A stretch of 64,000 bases of DNA from ZC4RG30 sp046047615 (GTDB taxonomy: Bacteria > Pseudomonadota > Gammaproteobacteria > Steroidobacterales > Steroidobacteraceae): NCBI GenBank assembly GCA_046047615.1, contig JBJOHO010000089.1:62001-126000 (forward strand), in the 5' to 3' direction. A program made the translations under genes and the position numbers. Positions 50,722-59,569 of the stretch are shown in pieces; positions within the stretch are counted from its first letter, which is position 1, and each line of letters opens with the position of its first letter. Under the pieces are notes generated by a model that was not told the DNA's origin, ran no database searches, and saw only the letters and a program-made list of their open reading frames with translations.

Positions 50722-51144
50722 ATGACTACGCAACGATTCCGCGTCGCGGCGGGCCTGTGCCTCGCCGTCGTTTCACTGCCGGTGCTTGCCCACCATTCCT
50801 TCGCGATGTTCGACCAGACTCGCCAGGTGTCGTTGAAGGGTACGGTCACGGAGTTCCAGTGGACCAATCCACACGCCTTCATCCACATCGAGGTCAAGGG
50901 AGAGGACGGAAAGGCTGAAACCTGGGACATCGAACTCAACAGCCCGAACAACCTCAAGCGTCAGGGCTGGAACTCGCAGAGTGTGAAGCCGGGCGACAAG
51001 GTCACGCTGGTGGCCAACCCGCTGCGCGACCAGAGCCACAAAGGCGGCTTGTTCATCGCCGTCACGCTGCCCGACGGCAGCATCCTCGGGGACGCAACGC
51101 GCGCCGGCGGCGGGCCCGTCAACGTGCCCGTGCTTCCCCCGTGA
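50722..51144 (+). CDS. DUF6152 family exported protein (copy 2)
   Basis: The 140-residue protein has a signal peptide ending at VLAHHS, followed by the family pattern FDQTRQVSLKGTVTEFQWT, then NPHAFIHIEVKGEDGK and SVKPGDKVTLVANPLRD. It is closely similar to the next gene, indicating a tandem duplication, and more distantly to 49350-49757. The TATAAT at 50662-50667 is a likely promoter element. The product should be periplasmic; its biochemical role is unknown. Confidence 0.85.
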   Translation: MTTQRFRVAAGLCLAVVSLPVLAHHSFAMFDQTRQVSLKGTVTEFQWTNPHAFIHIEVKGEDGKAETWDIELNSPNNLKRQGWNSQSVKPGDKVTLVANPLRDQSHKGGLFIAVTLPDGSILGDATRAGGGPVNVPVLPP

Positions 51145-51161
51145 AACCAGGAGACCCCGTT

Positions 51162-51593
51162 ATGAAGACTCTCAACGCGACCGCCATCGCTGCAACAGTG
51201 TGGGCGCTGGCCGCCACGATGCCGGCCGCCGCCCATCACTCCGGTGCAATGTTCGACAGCTCGCGCTCGCAGACGCTGGTCGGCACCATCACCGAGTTCA
51301 ACTGGACCAACCCGCACGCCTCTTTCAAGATCGAGGTCCCTGACGCCACGGGCAAGCCCGTGGTCTGGGCCATCGAAATGAATGGCCCACAAAACCTCAT
51401 GCATGCCGGGTGGCGGCGCAGCACCATCAAGCCGGGTGACAAGGTCACCACGGTGGTGCGCCCGTTGCGCGACGGCAAACCCGGGGGGTCGATCGTTTCG
51501 ATCACCTTGCCGGATGGCCGCACGCTGGGCGGCACGGGCCCGGGCGGCAACGGCGCGAACGACTATCCGTCGACGGGCGGCGCCGCGCCCTGA
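51162..51593 (+). CDS. DUF6152 family exported protein (copy 3)
   Basis: The 143-residue protein has a signal peptide ending at AAAHHS and the pattern FDSSRSQTLVGTITEFNWT, then NPHASFKIEVPD and TIKPGDKVTTVVRPLRDG, plus a Gly-rich tail. It follows copy 2 by 17 bases with AGGAG before the ATG at 51162; a GTG at 51141 is a less likely start. Tandem copies on the plus strand and a third copy in the divergent unit suggest the family is needed in several versions by this cluster. Confidence 0.85.
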   Translation: MKTLNATAIAATVWALAATMPAAAHHSGAMFDSSRSQTLVGTITEFNWTNPHASFKIEVPDATGKPVVWAIEMNGPQNLMHAGWRRSTIKPGDKVTTVVRPLRDGKPGGSIVSITLPDGRTLGGTGPGGNGANDYPSTGGAAP

Positions 51594-51645
51594 GGCCTGC
51601 GTTGCCGGGGTCAGGCTGGCGCCTGCCCCGGCATGGCCCGGTGTC

Positions 51646-52545
51646 TCAGTTCGAGGCATTCGTGCGCTCGTCGAGCGCCTGCTGCCCGGCAGCCGTGCTG
51701 GGCAGGTTCTGGTTCAGGTTGGGCAGACATTCCACTTCAGGGATGTCCGAATAGTCCTGGCGCAACCATTGCTTGGTGTTCTTCCACTCACCCTTCCACA
51801 TCTTCGGGTCCGTCATCGTGTACTCGATCTGCAGCGTCATGCCGCCATCCAGCAGGCGGATGCGCTCGACGATCTCGAACTCGTCGCTGATGGGCAGGCC
51901 CGTATCGATGAAATGCTGGTTGGGCTCCAGATACTTCGTGTGCACCACCAGCGTGTCGCCCTCCCAGCGGCCGATCGACTCGCCGTTGTAGGTCGGCACT
52001 GCAAGGTCCGGATCCGAATGCCCGCGGCCATCCAGGTAGATGAAGCGCATGCTGTTGGTGAAGCCGAAGAGCATGTAGACGATGGTCGGCAGCTGCACCA
52101 TGCTGATCGGCCAGACCCGCGTCATGATCATCGGCATGCCGATCGGATAGCACTGTCCACTGACGTCGCGGTAGGGAACACCCTTGCGCCGCGCTTCCTC
52201 GGCCTCGCGGAGTGCTGTCTGGCCCGGTTCGGCGAACTCCGGATAGGGAGGGCCGAAGCGGAAATCCGCGAACGAGCGCCGCAGGTCAACGAACCAGGTA
52301 CCGGTCATGTCGAAGGGCGGCTTGGGCCGGGGCTTGCGCAGGTTCTCGGGCGCCAAGGCCCCGAGGTAGCCGGGATGCTTGTGCGCGAGTTCATCCATGC
52401 GTTCCTGGGTCAGTCCACCGCCGGCTGATCGTCCAGCGGGTGGTGGCGCGGCAGAGGTGGCCTGCTGTGCCCACGCTGTTCCCTGGACCAACAGACACAA
52501 GCTGGTGAGCAGCAGCGTCCTGCGGCAAAGCACGGCGAAATCCAT
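51646..52545 (-). CDS. Secreted WEGDTLVV-motif protein, function unknown (copy 3)
   Basis: The 299-residue protein has a signal peptide (TLLLTSLCLLVQGTAWAQ). Its domain includes CYPIGMPMIMTRVWPISMVQ, a YLDGRGHSDPDL element and SIGRWEGDTLVVHTKYL, then a beta-rich end. It is the clearest relative of copy 2. The family's repeated DGRGH-x(n)-GRWEGDTLVV arrangement could form a ligand-binding beta structure, but no function is known to me. It lies 33 bases downstream of the SnoaL-hydrolase fusion and is likely in its operon. Confidence 0.78.
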   Translation of the reverse strand: MDFAVLCRRTLLLTSLCLLVQGTAWAQQATSAAPPPAGRSAGGGLTQERMDELAHKHPGYLGALAPENLRKPRPKPPFDMTGTWFVDLRRSFADFRFGPPYPEFAEPGQTALREAEEARRKGVPYRDVSGQCYPIGMPMIMTRVWPISMVQLPTIVYMLFGFTNSMRFIYLDGRGHSDPDLAVPTYNGESIGRWEGDTLVVHTKYLEPNQHFIDTGLPISDEFEIVERIRLLDGGMTLQIEYTMTDPKMWKGEWKNTKQWLRQDYSDIPEVECLPNLNQNLPSTAAGQQALDERTNASN

Positions 52546-52578
52546 GGTTCAATGCTCCTTCAGGCAGTTCAAGAGATA

Positions 52579-55500
52579 TCAACGGCGTGAACGGTTAGCC
52601 GGCAGTGCCTGGATGAACTCCAGCACGGGCGCCGACAGCGAGCGATCGTGTGTGCCGATCGCGTAGGTCTCCGAGATGTGCGAATGGGAAGGCAGGCGCA
52701 ACTGGCGCGTCGGTTGCCCGGTCACGGCACGTGCCCGCAGCAATGCAAGCGTATCGGCCACGAACGCCGGTGGATCCAGCTCCGCATGGTTCACCAGCAA
52801 GGGCACGGGCACGGCGGCAAGGCGCAGTAGGGACTGGCGTTCCGGGTAGAGTGCGGGATCGCTGCCGTAATAGTCCTTCCACGGGGAGAGTTCCGGACCC
52901 AGGCTGTAGATCCCGGAGGTGAGGATCGCCCCCGCCAGCGGTGCTGCAGGCTCACGCGCCAGGAAATCGGCCACGTGAGCGGCACCGGCCGAATGGCCCC
53001 AGAACACGATGCGCGCCGGGTCACCACCCAGCGAGCGCGCCTTCGCGCGCAACCACGCCAAAAGCCGCGCCAAGTCTTCGGCTCCCGACGGGTAGGCATG
53101 CTCCGGCGCCAGACGGTAATTGACCGTGATGCCCAGCAGCCCGTGGCGGGCAGCCCAATCGCCGATGTTGTCGTAGAAGGGCGTACCGGGAGCTGACTTC
53201 GCACCACGCACGAACCCGCCGCCGTGCACGAACACCAGCACCGGCCGCAGCGTCCGCCCTGCGCCTGCGTCACCACGGAACACGTCGGCACGATGGCGCT
53301 CATGCGGCCCGTATGCAAGGTCACGCTGCAGCCCGACGGCAGGCCGCTCCTGCGACAGGTCCACAGCCGCAAGCAGCGGCGCATACAGGGCAGCGGTCGC
53401 GGCACCGTCGATCCTGGCGCCGATGCGGCGCAGTGCCTCGGCCAGCCCTGCGTCCATGCCCTCCGGACGCAGCGCCGGCGGCGCGGGCGGCTCCACCTGC
53501 GGCAATGGAAACTGCGCCAACTGTGCCTCGAGCGGTGGCACCGGCGCCGTCTCGCGCCGGCCGCTGACAGGATTGGCGTAGTGGTAGGGCATTTCCCGCA
53601 GGACAGGGAACATCGCCACTTCGCGTGTGGGCGGCGCATCCGGCGGAAACTCCGCGCTGGGCCCGGGCATGCCGCGTCCCGCGGCCTTCATCCAGCCGCC
53701 GGAGAGGCTCGCCGACAGCGTGTTGTAGGCGTTGACCTTGGCAAAGCGCCACACGCCGTCCTGCTTCACCAATTCATTTTCGTAGACGGCGGCACCTACC
53801 GATGCGCGCTGGCCCTGGCTCATCTGCTGCAGCATGCGCACGCGGACCCGGGCGCGTTGACCGTCATCGTCGATGCTGATGACCGGCTGCAACTGGATGT
53901 GGTTGCCGAGGCGCCCCGCCACCGGACCCTCGCCTCCACGACCAAACACCTGCAGGAGGAATGGCTTGAGTCTGTCGCCACGGTAGACGCCGCGCAGCGC
54001 GAGCTCGATGCTGCCGTCCGGCGCGAACAGGTCGGCCAACAGGCTCCATTGGTTCTTGTCGAGGTAATAGCCGTAGGCACCCTGCAGGTTCTCGATCTCG
54101 TGGTAATCGCGGACCCGTGCCAGCTCGCGCTCCAGGCCCGGCAAGGCACCGGCCCAAGCTTGCAGCCGCGGCGGCCTGGAAGGTGCCGGCGTGAACAAGG
54201 CCGCGCGGGCCTGGGCAGCGTCGGGTCCACCCGCGGCCGGATAGACCGGTGGAGCACCCGTGGCCGGGTTGGGGTAATGGAACGCCGGCACATGGGCCGA
54301 CGGATAGATCTGATACTGCTCGGTCGGCGGCCGGTCGGGCGGCAAAGCTGCGTCAACACCGGGTGCGGGCTGGGCGTCTTCCGCCCACCCTTTGGCGGCG
54401 TCAGCGATGAACGTCGGGTAGTAGTGCAGCGACTGGAACTTCCAGACGCCGGCCTGCTTCACGAAGTGGTTCTCGAAAACACCCTCGCTCCACACGCCGG
54501 CACCACCATGCTCGCCACGCATGACCAGCTGGCGGCTGCGCGCCCGGGCCGTCAACCCGTCGGGCGCCACATGCACGACCGGCTGCAACTGCAAATGCTC
54601 GAACAGCAGGCCTGCACGCAGCCCCTCCGGAGCGAGCGTGCCGAGGAACTGGCGGATGCGCTGTCTACCCACATAGACGCCACGCTGGTCCATTTCCAGT
54701 TGTGCGTCATCGGCGAACAGATCGGCCACCTGTTGCCACTGCGCGCGATCGAAGTAGTAACCATAGACGCGGATGAGGTTCTCGATGGACTGTTCGTCCC
54801 GCAGGCGGCTGATGCGCTGCTGCAAGCCTGCTGCGGCGGCCTCCGGCGCGCCCCGCAACGGCCGCTGGCGCAGCGTCGCCGCGCGCCAGAGGTTGCCACC
54901 GGCCGGCAGTTCGGCGCTGCCATAATGGAAGGGGGCCACGCACGCCGCCGCAAAACCGTCGCAACGGCCATCGCGCCCGCGATCCGGCGCGTGGGCCAGC
55001 GTGCCCGCGACGGCCGCAGGCACTGCAGGCGGCACCCACCCCGTGGCAAACGGCGCGGAGAATCCCGTGTGGTAGTCGAGCTGCTCGATCTTCCAGGCAC
55101 CACCGACCTTGACGTAGCGCGTCACATAGAGGCCCTCGGCCCACTGTGCCTCGCGCCCAAATACGCCGGTGAGCGCAAGAGCACGCCACCGCCCCCACGC
55201 CCTCCTGCCTGTCGCGTCAAGATGGACGACGGGCTGCAGGATCAGATGGTTGTGAAGACGGCCATTGCCCAGACCGATGGCGCCATTCCCAAGACCTCCG
55301 ACATTGCGCTGGAAGTGGCGACGGATGCTTTCCTTGCCGGTGAAGACGCCAGCGGGATAGTTCGCCACTGCATCGGCGGTGAACAGTTCCGTCAGGTCGG
55401 ACCACATGCCTTTGTCGAGGTAGTAGCCATAGCTGCGCTGCAGCCGCTTGATGGCCGCGACATCCTCCGCCGCCTGCACCTCCGCGGCGAGACGCGCGAG

Positions 55501-55605
55501 CTGCTGCCGGGGTGACGCCGGCGCCAGCGTCGCTGCGCCAACACCCTGCAGGCACAGGAGCCCAGCAAGCAGGCCACTGGCAATGATCGACGGAACTCGT
55601 GACAT
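52579..55605 (-). CDS. Exported fusion of three SnoaL-like domains with an alpha/beta hydrolase
   Basis: The 1008-residue protein has a signal peptide (residues 1-25) and three SnoaL/NTF2-like domains at about 36-190, 261-407 and 491-638. Each begins with the same helix pattern (RSYGYYLDKGMW, RVYGYYFDRAQW, GAYGYYLDKNQW) and each has an LQPV strand. After each domain a linker carries a PFHYG, PAFHYPNPATG or PYHYANPVSG element, so domain plus linker forms a roughly 230-residue repeat. A C-terminal alpha/beta hydrolase (about 757-1003) has HGGGF (794), GHSAG with Ser872, Asp944 and His974 or 976, as in esterases of the hormone-sensitive lipase type. The ATG at 55605 lies four bases after the preceding stop. 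The substrate is unknown. Confidence 0.85.
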   Translation of the reverse strand: MSRVPSIIASGLLAGLLCLQGVGAATLAPASPRQQLARLAAEVQAAEDVAAIKRLQRSYGYYLDKGMWSDLTELFTADAVANYPAGVFTGKESIRRHFQRNVGGLGNGAIGLGNGRLHNHLILQPVVHLDATGRRAWGRWRALALTGVFGREAQWAEGLYVTRYVKVGGAWKIEQLDYHTGFSAPFATGWVPPAVPAAVAGTLAHAPDRGRDGRCDGFAAACVAPFHYGSAELPAGGNLWRAATLRQRPLRGAPEAAAAGLQQRISRLRDEQSIENLIRVYGYYFDRAQWQQVADLFADDAQLEMDQRGVYVGRQRIRQFLGTLAPEGLRAGLLFEHLQLQPVVHVAPDGLTARARSRQLVMRGEHGGAGVWSEGVFENHFVKQAGVWKFQSLHYYPTFIADAAKGWAEDAQPAPGVDAALPPDRPPTEQYQIYPSAHVPAFHYPNPATGAPPVYPAAGGPDAAQARAALFTPAPSRPPRLQAWAGALPGLERELARVRDYHEIENLQGAYGYYLDKNQWSLLADLFAPDGSIELALRGVYRGDRLKPFLLQVFGRGGEGPVAGRLGNHIQLQPVISIDDDGQRARVRVRMLQQMSQGQRASVGAAVYENELVKQDGVWRFAKVNAYNTLSASLSGGWMKAAGRGMPGPSAEFPPDAPPTREVAMFPVLREMPYHYANPVSGRRETAPVPPLEAQLAQFPLPQVEPPAPPALRPEGMDAGLAEALRRIGARIDGAATAALYAPLLAAVDLSQERPAVGLQRDLAYGPHERHRADVFRGDAGAGRTLRPVLVFVHGGGFVRGAKSAPGTPFYDNIGDWAARHGLLGITVNYRLAPEHAYPSGAEDLARLLAWLRAKARSLGGDPARIVFWGHSAGAAHVADFLAREPAAPLAGAILTSGIYSLGPELSPWKDYYGSDPALYPERQSLLRLAAVPVPLLVNHAELDPPAFVADTLALLRARAVTGQPTRQLRLPSHSHISETYAIGTHDRSLSAPVLEFIQALPANRSRR

Positions 55606-55609
55606 GGGA

Positions 55610-55891
55610 TCAGGGTATCCAGTGATGGTCAGCGGGTTGCCCATCGCCGCCCGAGCGGGCGGTCGCGACAAACGGCGCCGGCACCACCGGAAATGCATAG
55701 GGTGGATAACTGTTGCAGATGTCGTCGAGGTGCCAATCCGCGCCACCCTGCCGTGACGCGCCGAACCCGCCATGCCAGGACGGCGCCCCCGCCAGCGCAG
55801 CCACACAGCCCAGACCGGTCACGCCCGCGAGAAAGACGCGACGGGACACCTCTTCCGGTTTGCGGATGTCCATGCCTGACGCCCCGTTCAT
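55610..55891 (-). CDS. Small Tat-signal protein, function unknown
   Basis: The 93-residue protein has a twin-arginine signal (VSRRVFLAGVTGLGCVAALAG) and a short mature part with ADWHLDDICNSYPPYAFP and a Pro/Gly-rich end. I do not recognise it; size and signal resemble small Tat-exported partners that accompany redox enzymes. The ATG at 55891 overlaps the stop of the dioxygenase gene by four bases, and its own stop is four bases before the SnoaL-hydrolase start, so it is tightly embedded in the operon. ATG 55873 is an alternative start. Confidence 0.65.
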   Translation of the reverse strand: MNGASGMDIRKPEEVSRRVFLAGVTGLGCVAALAGAPSWHGGFGASRQGGADWHLDDICNSYPPYAFPVVPAPFVATARSGGDGQPADHHWIP

Positions 55892-57324
55892 GCCAACCGG
55901 AACGGCGGCAGTTCCTCGGCACCAAACCAGTTGGTGTGCGTACCACTGCGCAGCCGGAAGGGCAGCTTGACCGTGGCAACGGCGCCATCAGCAAGGCGCT
56001 GCGCATCCACGATCACCAGGTCGCTGCTCATCGACTCGTAGTTGGAGGCCACGCCCATGAGGTAGCCGTCCCCCTCCTCCGTGCTGCCTTTGCGCGGCAC
56101 GAAGCAGCACTCCTGGAGGCTCTGCACGGGCCCGACGAAATAGACATCCGACTTTCCGCTCGCGACGTCGATGCGGTGGTATTCATTGGTGACCCGACCG
56201 GCCATGTCACCGCCGCGGGACTTGTCATAGGGCTGCGCCGGATTGCGGTTGCCCGCGTAGGCGTAGCGGTAGGGCCGGGACAGGAAGCGGTCGTCCATCC
56301 GGATCAGCACGCCGTTGGTGGTGGAGATGACCTCCTCCTCGAAGCTGTCCTTGCGCGACTTGAGATTGAAGGTCCAGCGCCGGAACTGCGAGGGATCACG
56401 CTCGCCGCTGGAGGTCGGCAGGTCCATCGTGATGCGACCGTCCGCGTGTTCGACCGCGTTGAGGAAATGCAGGGTGTTGCGCGCGGGACCGCGGAACCAG
56501 CGCACGTCCTTGCCCGTACCACCGCGCGGCAGCACCGCGACCATCGTCGGCAAGTCCGCATTCCACTCCCACATGGGCTCACCGGACCTGAGCCTGGCAT
56601 CACTCGTCGTACGGGCCACCAAGGGGATCAGCACGTAGTTCGGCGTGATGCACATGTCGTGCATGATTCCAACATAGGGGGCCTTGAACCACGCTTCGTG
56701 CGTCACGACGCCATTGCGGTTGATCGTATAGACGGCAACGTCGTCGGTCAGGTCACCCCGGGCCTGGTAGCCGTAGGCGATCATCTCGCCGCTGACCGGG
56801 TCAATCTTGGGATGGGCGGACATGCTGGTGGCCGTGTAGCGGCCGTCGAAGGTCCAGATGCCCTGCGTCTCGAGCGTATGCGGATCGATGGTCCACGGCA
56901 GCGCATCTTCCTTGAGAACCAGCATCTTGCCGCCATGCCAGTACATGTGCGTGTTGGCCGCGGAACGCTCCAGCTTGGCGACGGAGGGATGGTCCGTGTA
57001 ATGGTTGCGATAGACACCATACAGCCGGGTATGGGCCTCGCGTTCGGCCTGCAGGCGCTGCGTCTGGATGTAACGGCTGCGGAAATTGACGTTGCCGTCC
57101 TTGAAGCGGAAGCGGCATACGAGACCATCGCCGTTGAAGCCGGTGGGCCATTCGTTCTGCGGCGGGCGGTACTGGAAATCACACTGCATCCGGTAGAACG
57201 TGCCGTCGATGTCCGCGGGAATCTTCCCCCAGACCTCGCAATCGTAGATGTCCGCCTCGAAGCGCGTGGGCGCGTTGAAGCCCGTGGCCGGAAACATCGG
57301 GTGCCCACGGAAGTCCACTGCCAT
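55888..57324 (-). CDS. Carotenoid oxygenase family protein, lignostilbene dioxygenase-like
   Basis: The 478-residue protein is a non-haem iron dioxygenase of the carotenoid-cleavage family. The four iron-ligand histidines are identifiable as His171 (SAHPKIDP), His222 (IMHDM), His286 (TLHFLNAVE) and His463 (GTHTNWF). Elements typical of lignostilbene/hydroxystilbene dioxygenases are also present: LYGVYRNHYTDHPSV (Tyr102) and VLKEDALPW (Lys138), corresponding to residues that bind the phenol of the substrate. It should cleave the central double bond of a stilbene-like compound into two aldehydes. There is no signal peptide. GGGGGGA precedes the ATG at 57324. Confidence 0.88.
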   Translation of the reverse strand: MAVDFRGHPMFPATGFNAPTRFEADIYDCEVWGKIPADIDGTFYRMQCDFQYRPPQNEWPTGFNGDGLVCRFRFKDGNVNFRSRYIQTQRLQAEREAHTRLYGVYRNHYTDHPSVAKLERSAANTHMYWHGGKMLVLKEDALPWTIDPHTLETQGIWTFDGRYTATSMSAHPKIDPVSGEMIAYGYQARGDLTDDVAVYTINRNGVVTHEAWFKAPYVGIMHDMCITPNYVLIPLVARTTSDARLRSGEPMWEWNADLPTMVAVLPRGGTGKDVRWFRGPARNTLHFLNAVEHADGRITMDLPTSSGERDPSQFRRWTFNLKSRKDSFEEEVISTTNGVLIRMDDRFLSRPYRYAYAGNRNPAQPYDKSRGGDMAGRVTNEYHRIDVASGKSDVYFVGPVQSLQECCFVPRKGSTEEGDGYLMGVASNYESMSSDLVIVDAQRLADGAVATVKLPFRLRSGTHTNWFGAEELPPFRLA

Positions 57325-57412
57325 GCCAGATCCCCCCTGATTCGCGCAGTGCGTCGACACCTTGCAATGTGCCGTCATCCGCACCCAGTGTCCACCTGTG
57401 CCGGGGCTCGCC

Positions 57413-59503
57413 CTAGGGCACTGGCGCCGGCAGGCCGCTGACAACATAGGCGGCGATGTCGGCCAGTTCGTCGGTGCCATAGACATCACGGAACTGCGGC
57501 ATGTTGTTGCGGCCCAGCGCAGTGACCTGGCGCACGGCCTCGGCATCCTTGAGCTCCAGCAGGCCCGGCCCGCCACCGTGCCCACCGGTACCAGAGGCCC
57601 CATGACAGGCCACGCAGGCCTGCTGGTACAACGCCGCGCCGCGACGTGCATCGCCGGGACGCGTGGGCGCGGGCAGCGCCGCAGGCGCTGCCCCGGGACG
57701 TGCCGTGGAGCCCGCGACAGGCGTTGCCGGCAAGGAACCGATGCGGCCTTCCAGCGCGAACATCCAGAGGCCATCGCCACGCTTGCCGTCCGCAAAGGCT
57801 CCACCACCCGCGTGCACCACCACCCGCTGCGAGCCCTTGTGCTCGAAGGTGGTGACCGTCGTGTTGACGCCCGCGTCCGTGCGGAACTGCCACAGCAGGC
57901 GCCCGTCCTGCTTGTCGAGGGCCGTAAGCCGGCCATCGCTGCGTCCGACAAACAGCAGCCCGCCGGCGGTGACGACCACGCCGCTGTAGCAGATCTCGCG
58001 CCATTGCTGGCGCCAGACCAGCCGGTTGGTCCGCACGTCGATCGCCGCCAGGATGCCGGCATCGTCGACACTGGATTGCGTGAAGCTGCCGCCCATGTAG
58101 ACCTTGTTGGGACCCGGTGTCTCCAGCGGCAGGCGGACGGAAAAGTTGCTGATACGGTCCGAGGCGCAGACGTACAGCAGGTGTGTGTCGGGGTCGTAGG
58201 CACTGGGGGGCCAATTGGCGCCGCCCATGGTTCCCGGCTTCATCATCCTCGGTTCGGTCCAGAAGGGCGTGAAGATGCGCCCGCCATGGGGGATCCCTCC
58301 GGTACCCGGCACGCGCGGTGCGTCCTCCGGAACGATGTCGATCTGCTGCGGCACGATGGCATCGCCCACGGGAAACGGTTGGGTCGCAGCAGTGTGCTGG
58401 CGTGGCTCCTGCGGAACCGGCTTCTCCTCGATGCCGATCAGCGGCTTTCCTGTCTCACGGTCCAACAGATAGGCCCAGCCGGTCTTGCCGACCTGCACCA
58501 GGCCCTTGCGCCTCACACCATCGTAGACGGCATCGAACAGGATCACCGGGTTGGGCGAATCGTAATCCCAGATATCGTGGTGGACCTGCTGGAAGTGCCA
58601 GCGGTAGCGCCCCGTCCGGGCCTCGATCGCGACGATGGAATTGGCAAACAGGTTGTCGCCGGGCCGGACGCTGCCGTTGAGGTCGGGCCCGGGATTCGCC
58701 GTGGAAAAATAGAGCAGTCCCAATTGCGGATCCACCGCAGGCGTCTGCCATACATTGGCACCGCCGCGCGTCCAGGCGTCACTGCCCTGCGGCCAGGTCT
58801 CGTGTCCGGGTTCTCCCGGACCGGGCACCGTGTGGAAGGTCCAGCGCAGCGCGCCCGTGCGGGCGTCATAGGCCTTCACACGGCCGCGCGTTCCCATCTC
58901 CCCGCCGTTGAAGCCGGTGATGACCAGCCCCTCGTAGTACAGCGGCGCGGACGTGATGGCAAAGCCCTCTTGCCAGTGCTCGGCAACGATGCTCCAGACG
59001 ACACGGCCGGTGCGCTGATCCAGCGCGAGCAGTCGCGCATCCGCGAGCGCGACAAACACCATGCCATCGCCGAGAGCCACGCCGCGGCTGGTGCGCCCGA
59101 TCGGACTGCCCGCCCGCAGGTCAGGCTTGCCCTCGAACTTCCACAAGGTCTGGCCACTGTCGACGTCCATGGCGAAGACATCGTTGGCGCCATTGATGAC
59201 GTAGAGCACGCCCTCGTGGACAAGGATCTGCGCCTGCCCTGCGTGTCCCGGCGTGGTGCCGCTGCCCATGCCGCTGCGCCACAGGGCCTTGAGCCCCTGG
59301 ACGTTGCCGCGATCCAGGCCCGTGAGCGGAGAATGGCGCTGGTTGTACAGCGTGCCGCCATTGGTGACCCAGTTCCGGCGCGGGGGCTCCAGCAATTGGG
59401 CCGGTGTGAACGCCGGCGCAGGCACGATGTCCTGCGCCGCCCTGCCGACCAGCGTCACGCAGCACAGGGCCAGCAGCCCGACCAATCGCGGCACGTGGTT
59501 CAT
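57413..59503 (-). CDS. PQQ-dependent alcohol dehydrogenase with C-terminal cytochrome c domain
   Basis: The 696-residue exported protein is a quinohaemoprotein. A signal peptide (LVGLLALCCVTLVGRA) is followed by an eight-bladed PQQ propeller (LWKFEGKPDLRAGSPIGR, IWDYDSPNPVILFD with a catalytic-type Asp, VWQTPAVDP) and a cytochrome c domain with CVACH at 630-634 and a probable axial Met668 (NNMPQF). Such enzymes oxidise primary alcohols or aldehydes in the periplasm and pass electrons to the respiratory chain. Its place directly upstream of the dioxygenase gene suggests action on related aromatic alcohols (inference). It faces the VOC gene across 66 bases. Confidence 0.9.
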   Translation of the reverse strand: MNHVPRLVGLLALCCVTLVGRAAQDIVPAPAFTPAQLLEPPRRNWVTNGGTLYNQRHSPLTGLDRGNVQGLKALWRSGMGSGTTPGHAGQAQILVHEGVLYVINGANDVFAMDVDSGQTLWKFEGKPDLRAGSPIGRTSRGVALGDGMVFVALADARLLALDQRTGRVVWSIVAEHWQEGFAITSAPLYYEGLVITGFNGGEMGTRGRVKAYDARTGALRWTFHTVPGPGEPGHETWPQGSDAWTRGGANVWQTPAVDPQLGLLYFSTANPGPDLNGSVRPGDNLFANSIVAIEARTGRYRWHFQQVHHDIWDYDSPNPVILFDAVYDGVRRKGLVQVGKTGWAYLLDRETGKPLIGIEEKPVPQEPRQHTAATQPFPVGDAIVPQQIDIVPEDAPRVPGTGGIPHGGRIFTPFWTEPRMMKPGTMGGANWPPSAYDPDTHLLYVCASDRISNFSVRLPLETPGPNKVYMGGSFTQSSVDDAGILAAIDVRTNRLVWRQQWREICYSGVVVTAGGLLFVGRSDGRLTALDKQDGRLLWQFRTDAGVNTTVTTFEHKGSQRVVVHAGGGAFADGKRGDGLWMFALEGRIGSLPATPVAGSTARPGAAPAALPAPTRPGDARRGAALYQQACVACHGASGTGGHGGGPGLLELKDAEAVRQVTALGRNNMPQFRDVYGTDELADIAAYVVSGLPAPVP

Positions 59504-59569
59504 CGTCAGTTCCCCCGTTTTTCCGGCATTATGCCGTCACCGCCGCGCCGATGAACGGAGTCCGGAACG

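Noticed and set aside
53224..55515. 763-codon plus-strand open frame across the SnoaL-hydrolase gene
   Set aside because: The minus-strand frame has a signal peptide, three repeated domains and catalytic motifs; the plus-strand frame has none.
57362..59554. 730-codon plus-strand open frame across the PQQ dehydrogenase
   Set aside because: It is antisense to a gene with clear PQQ and CxxCH motifs.
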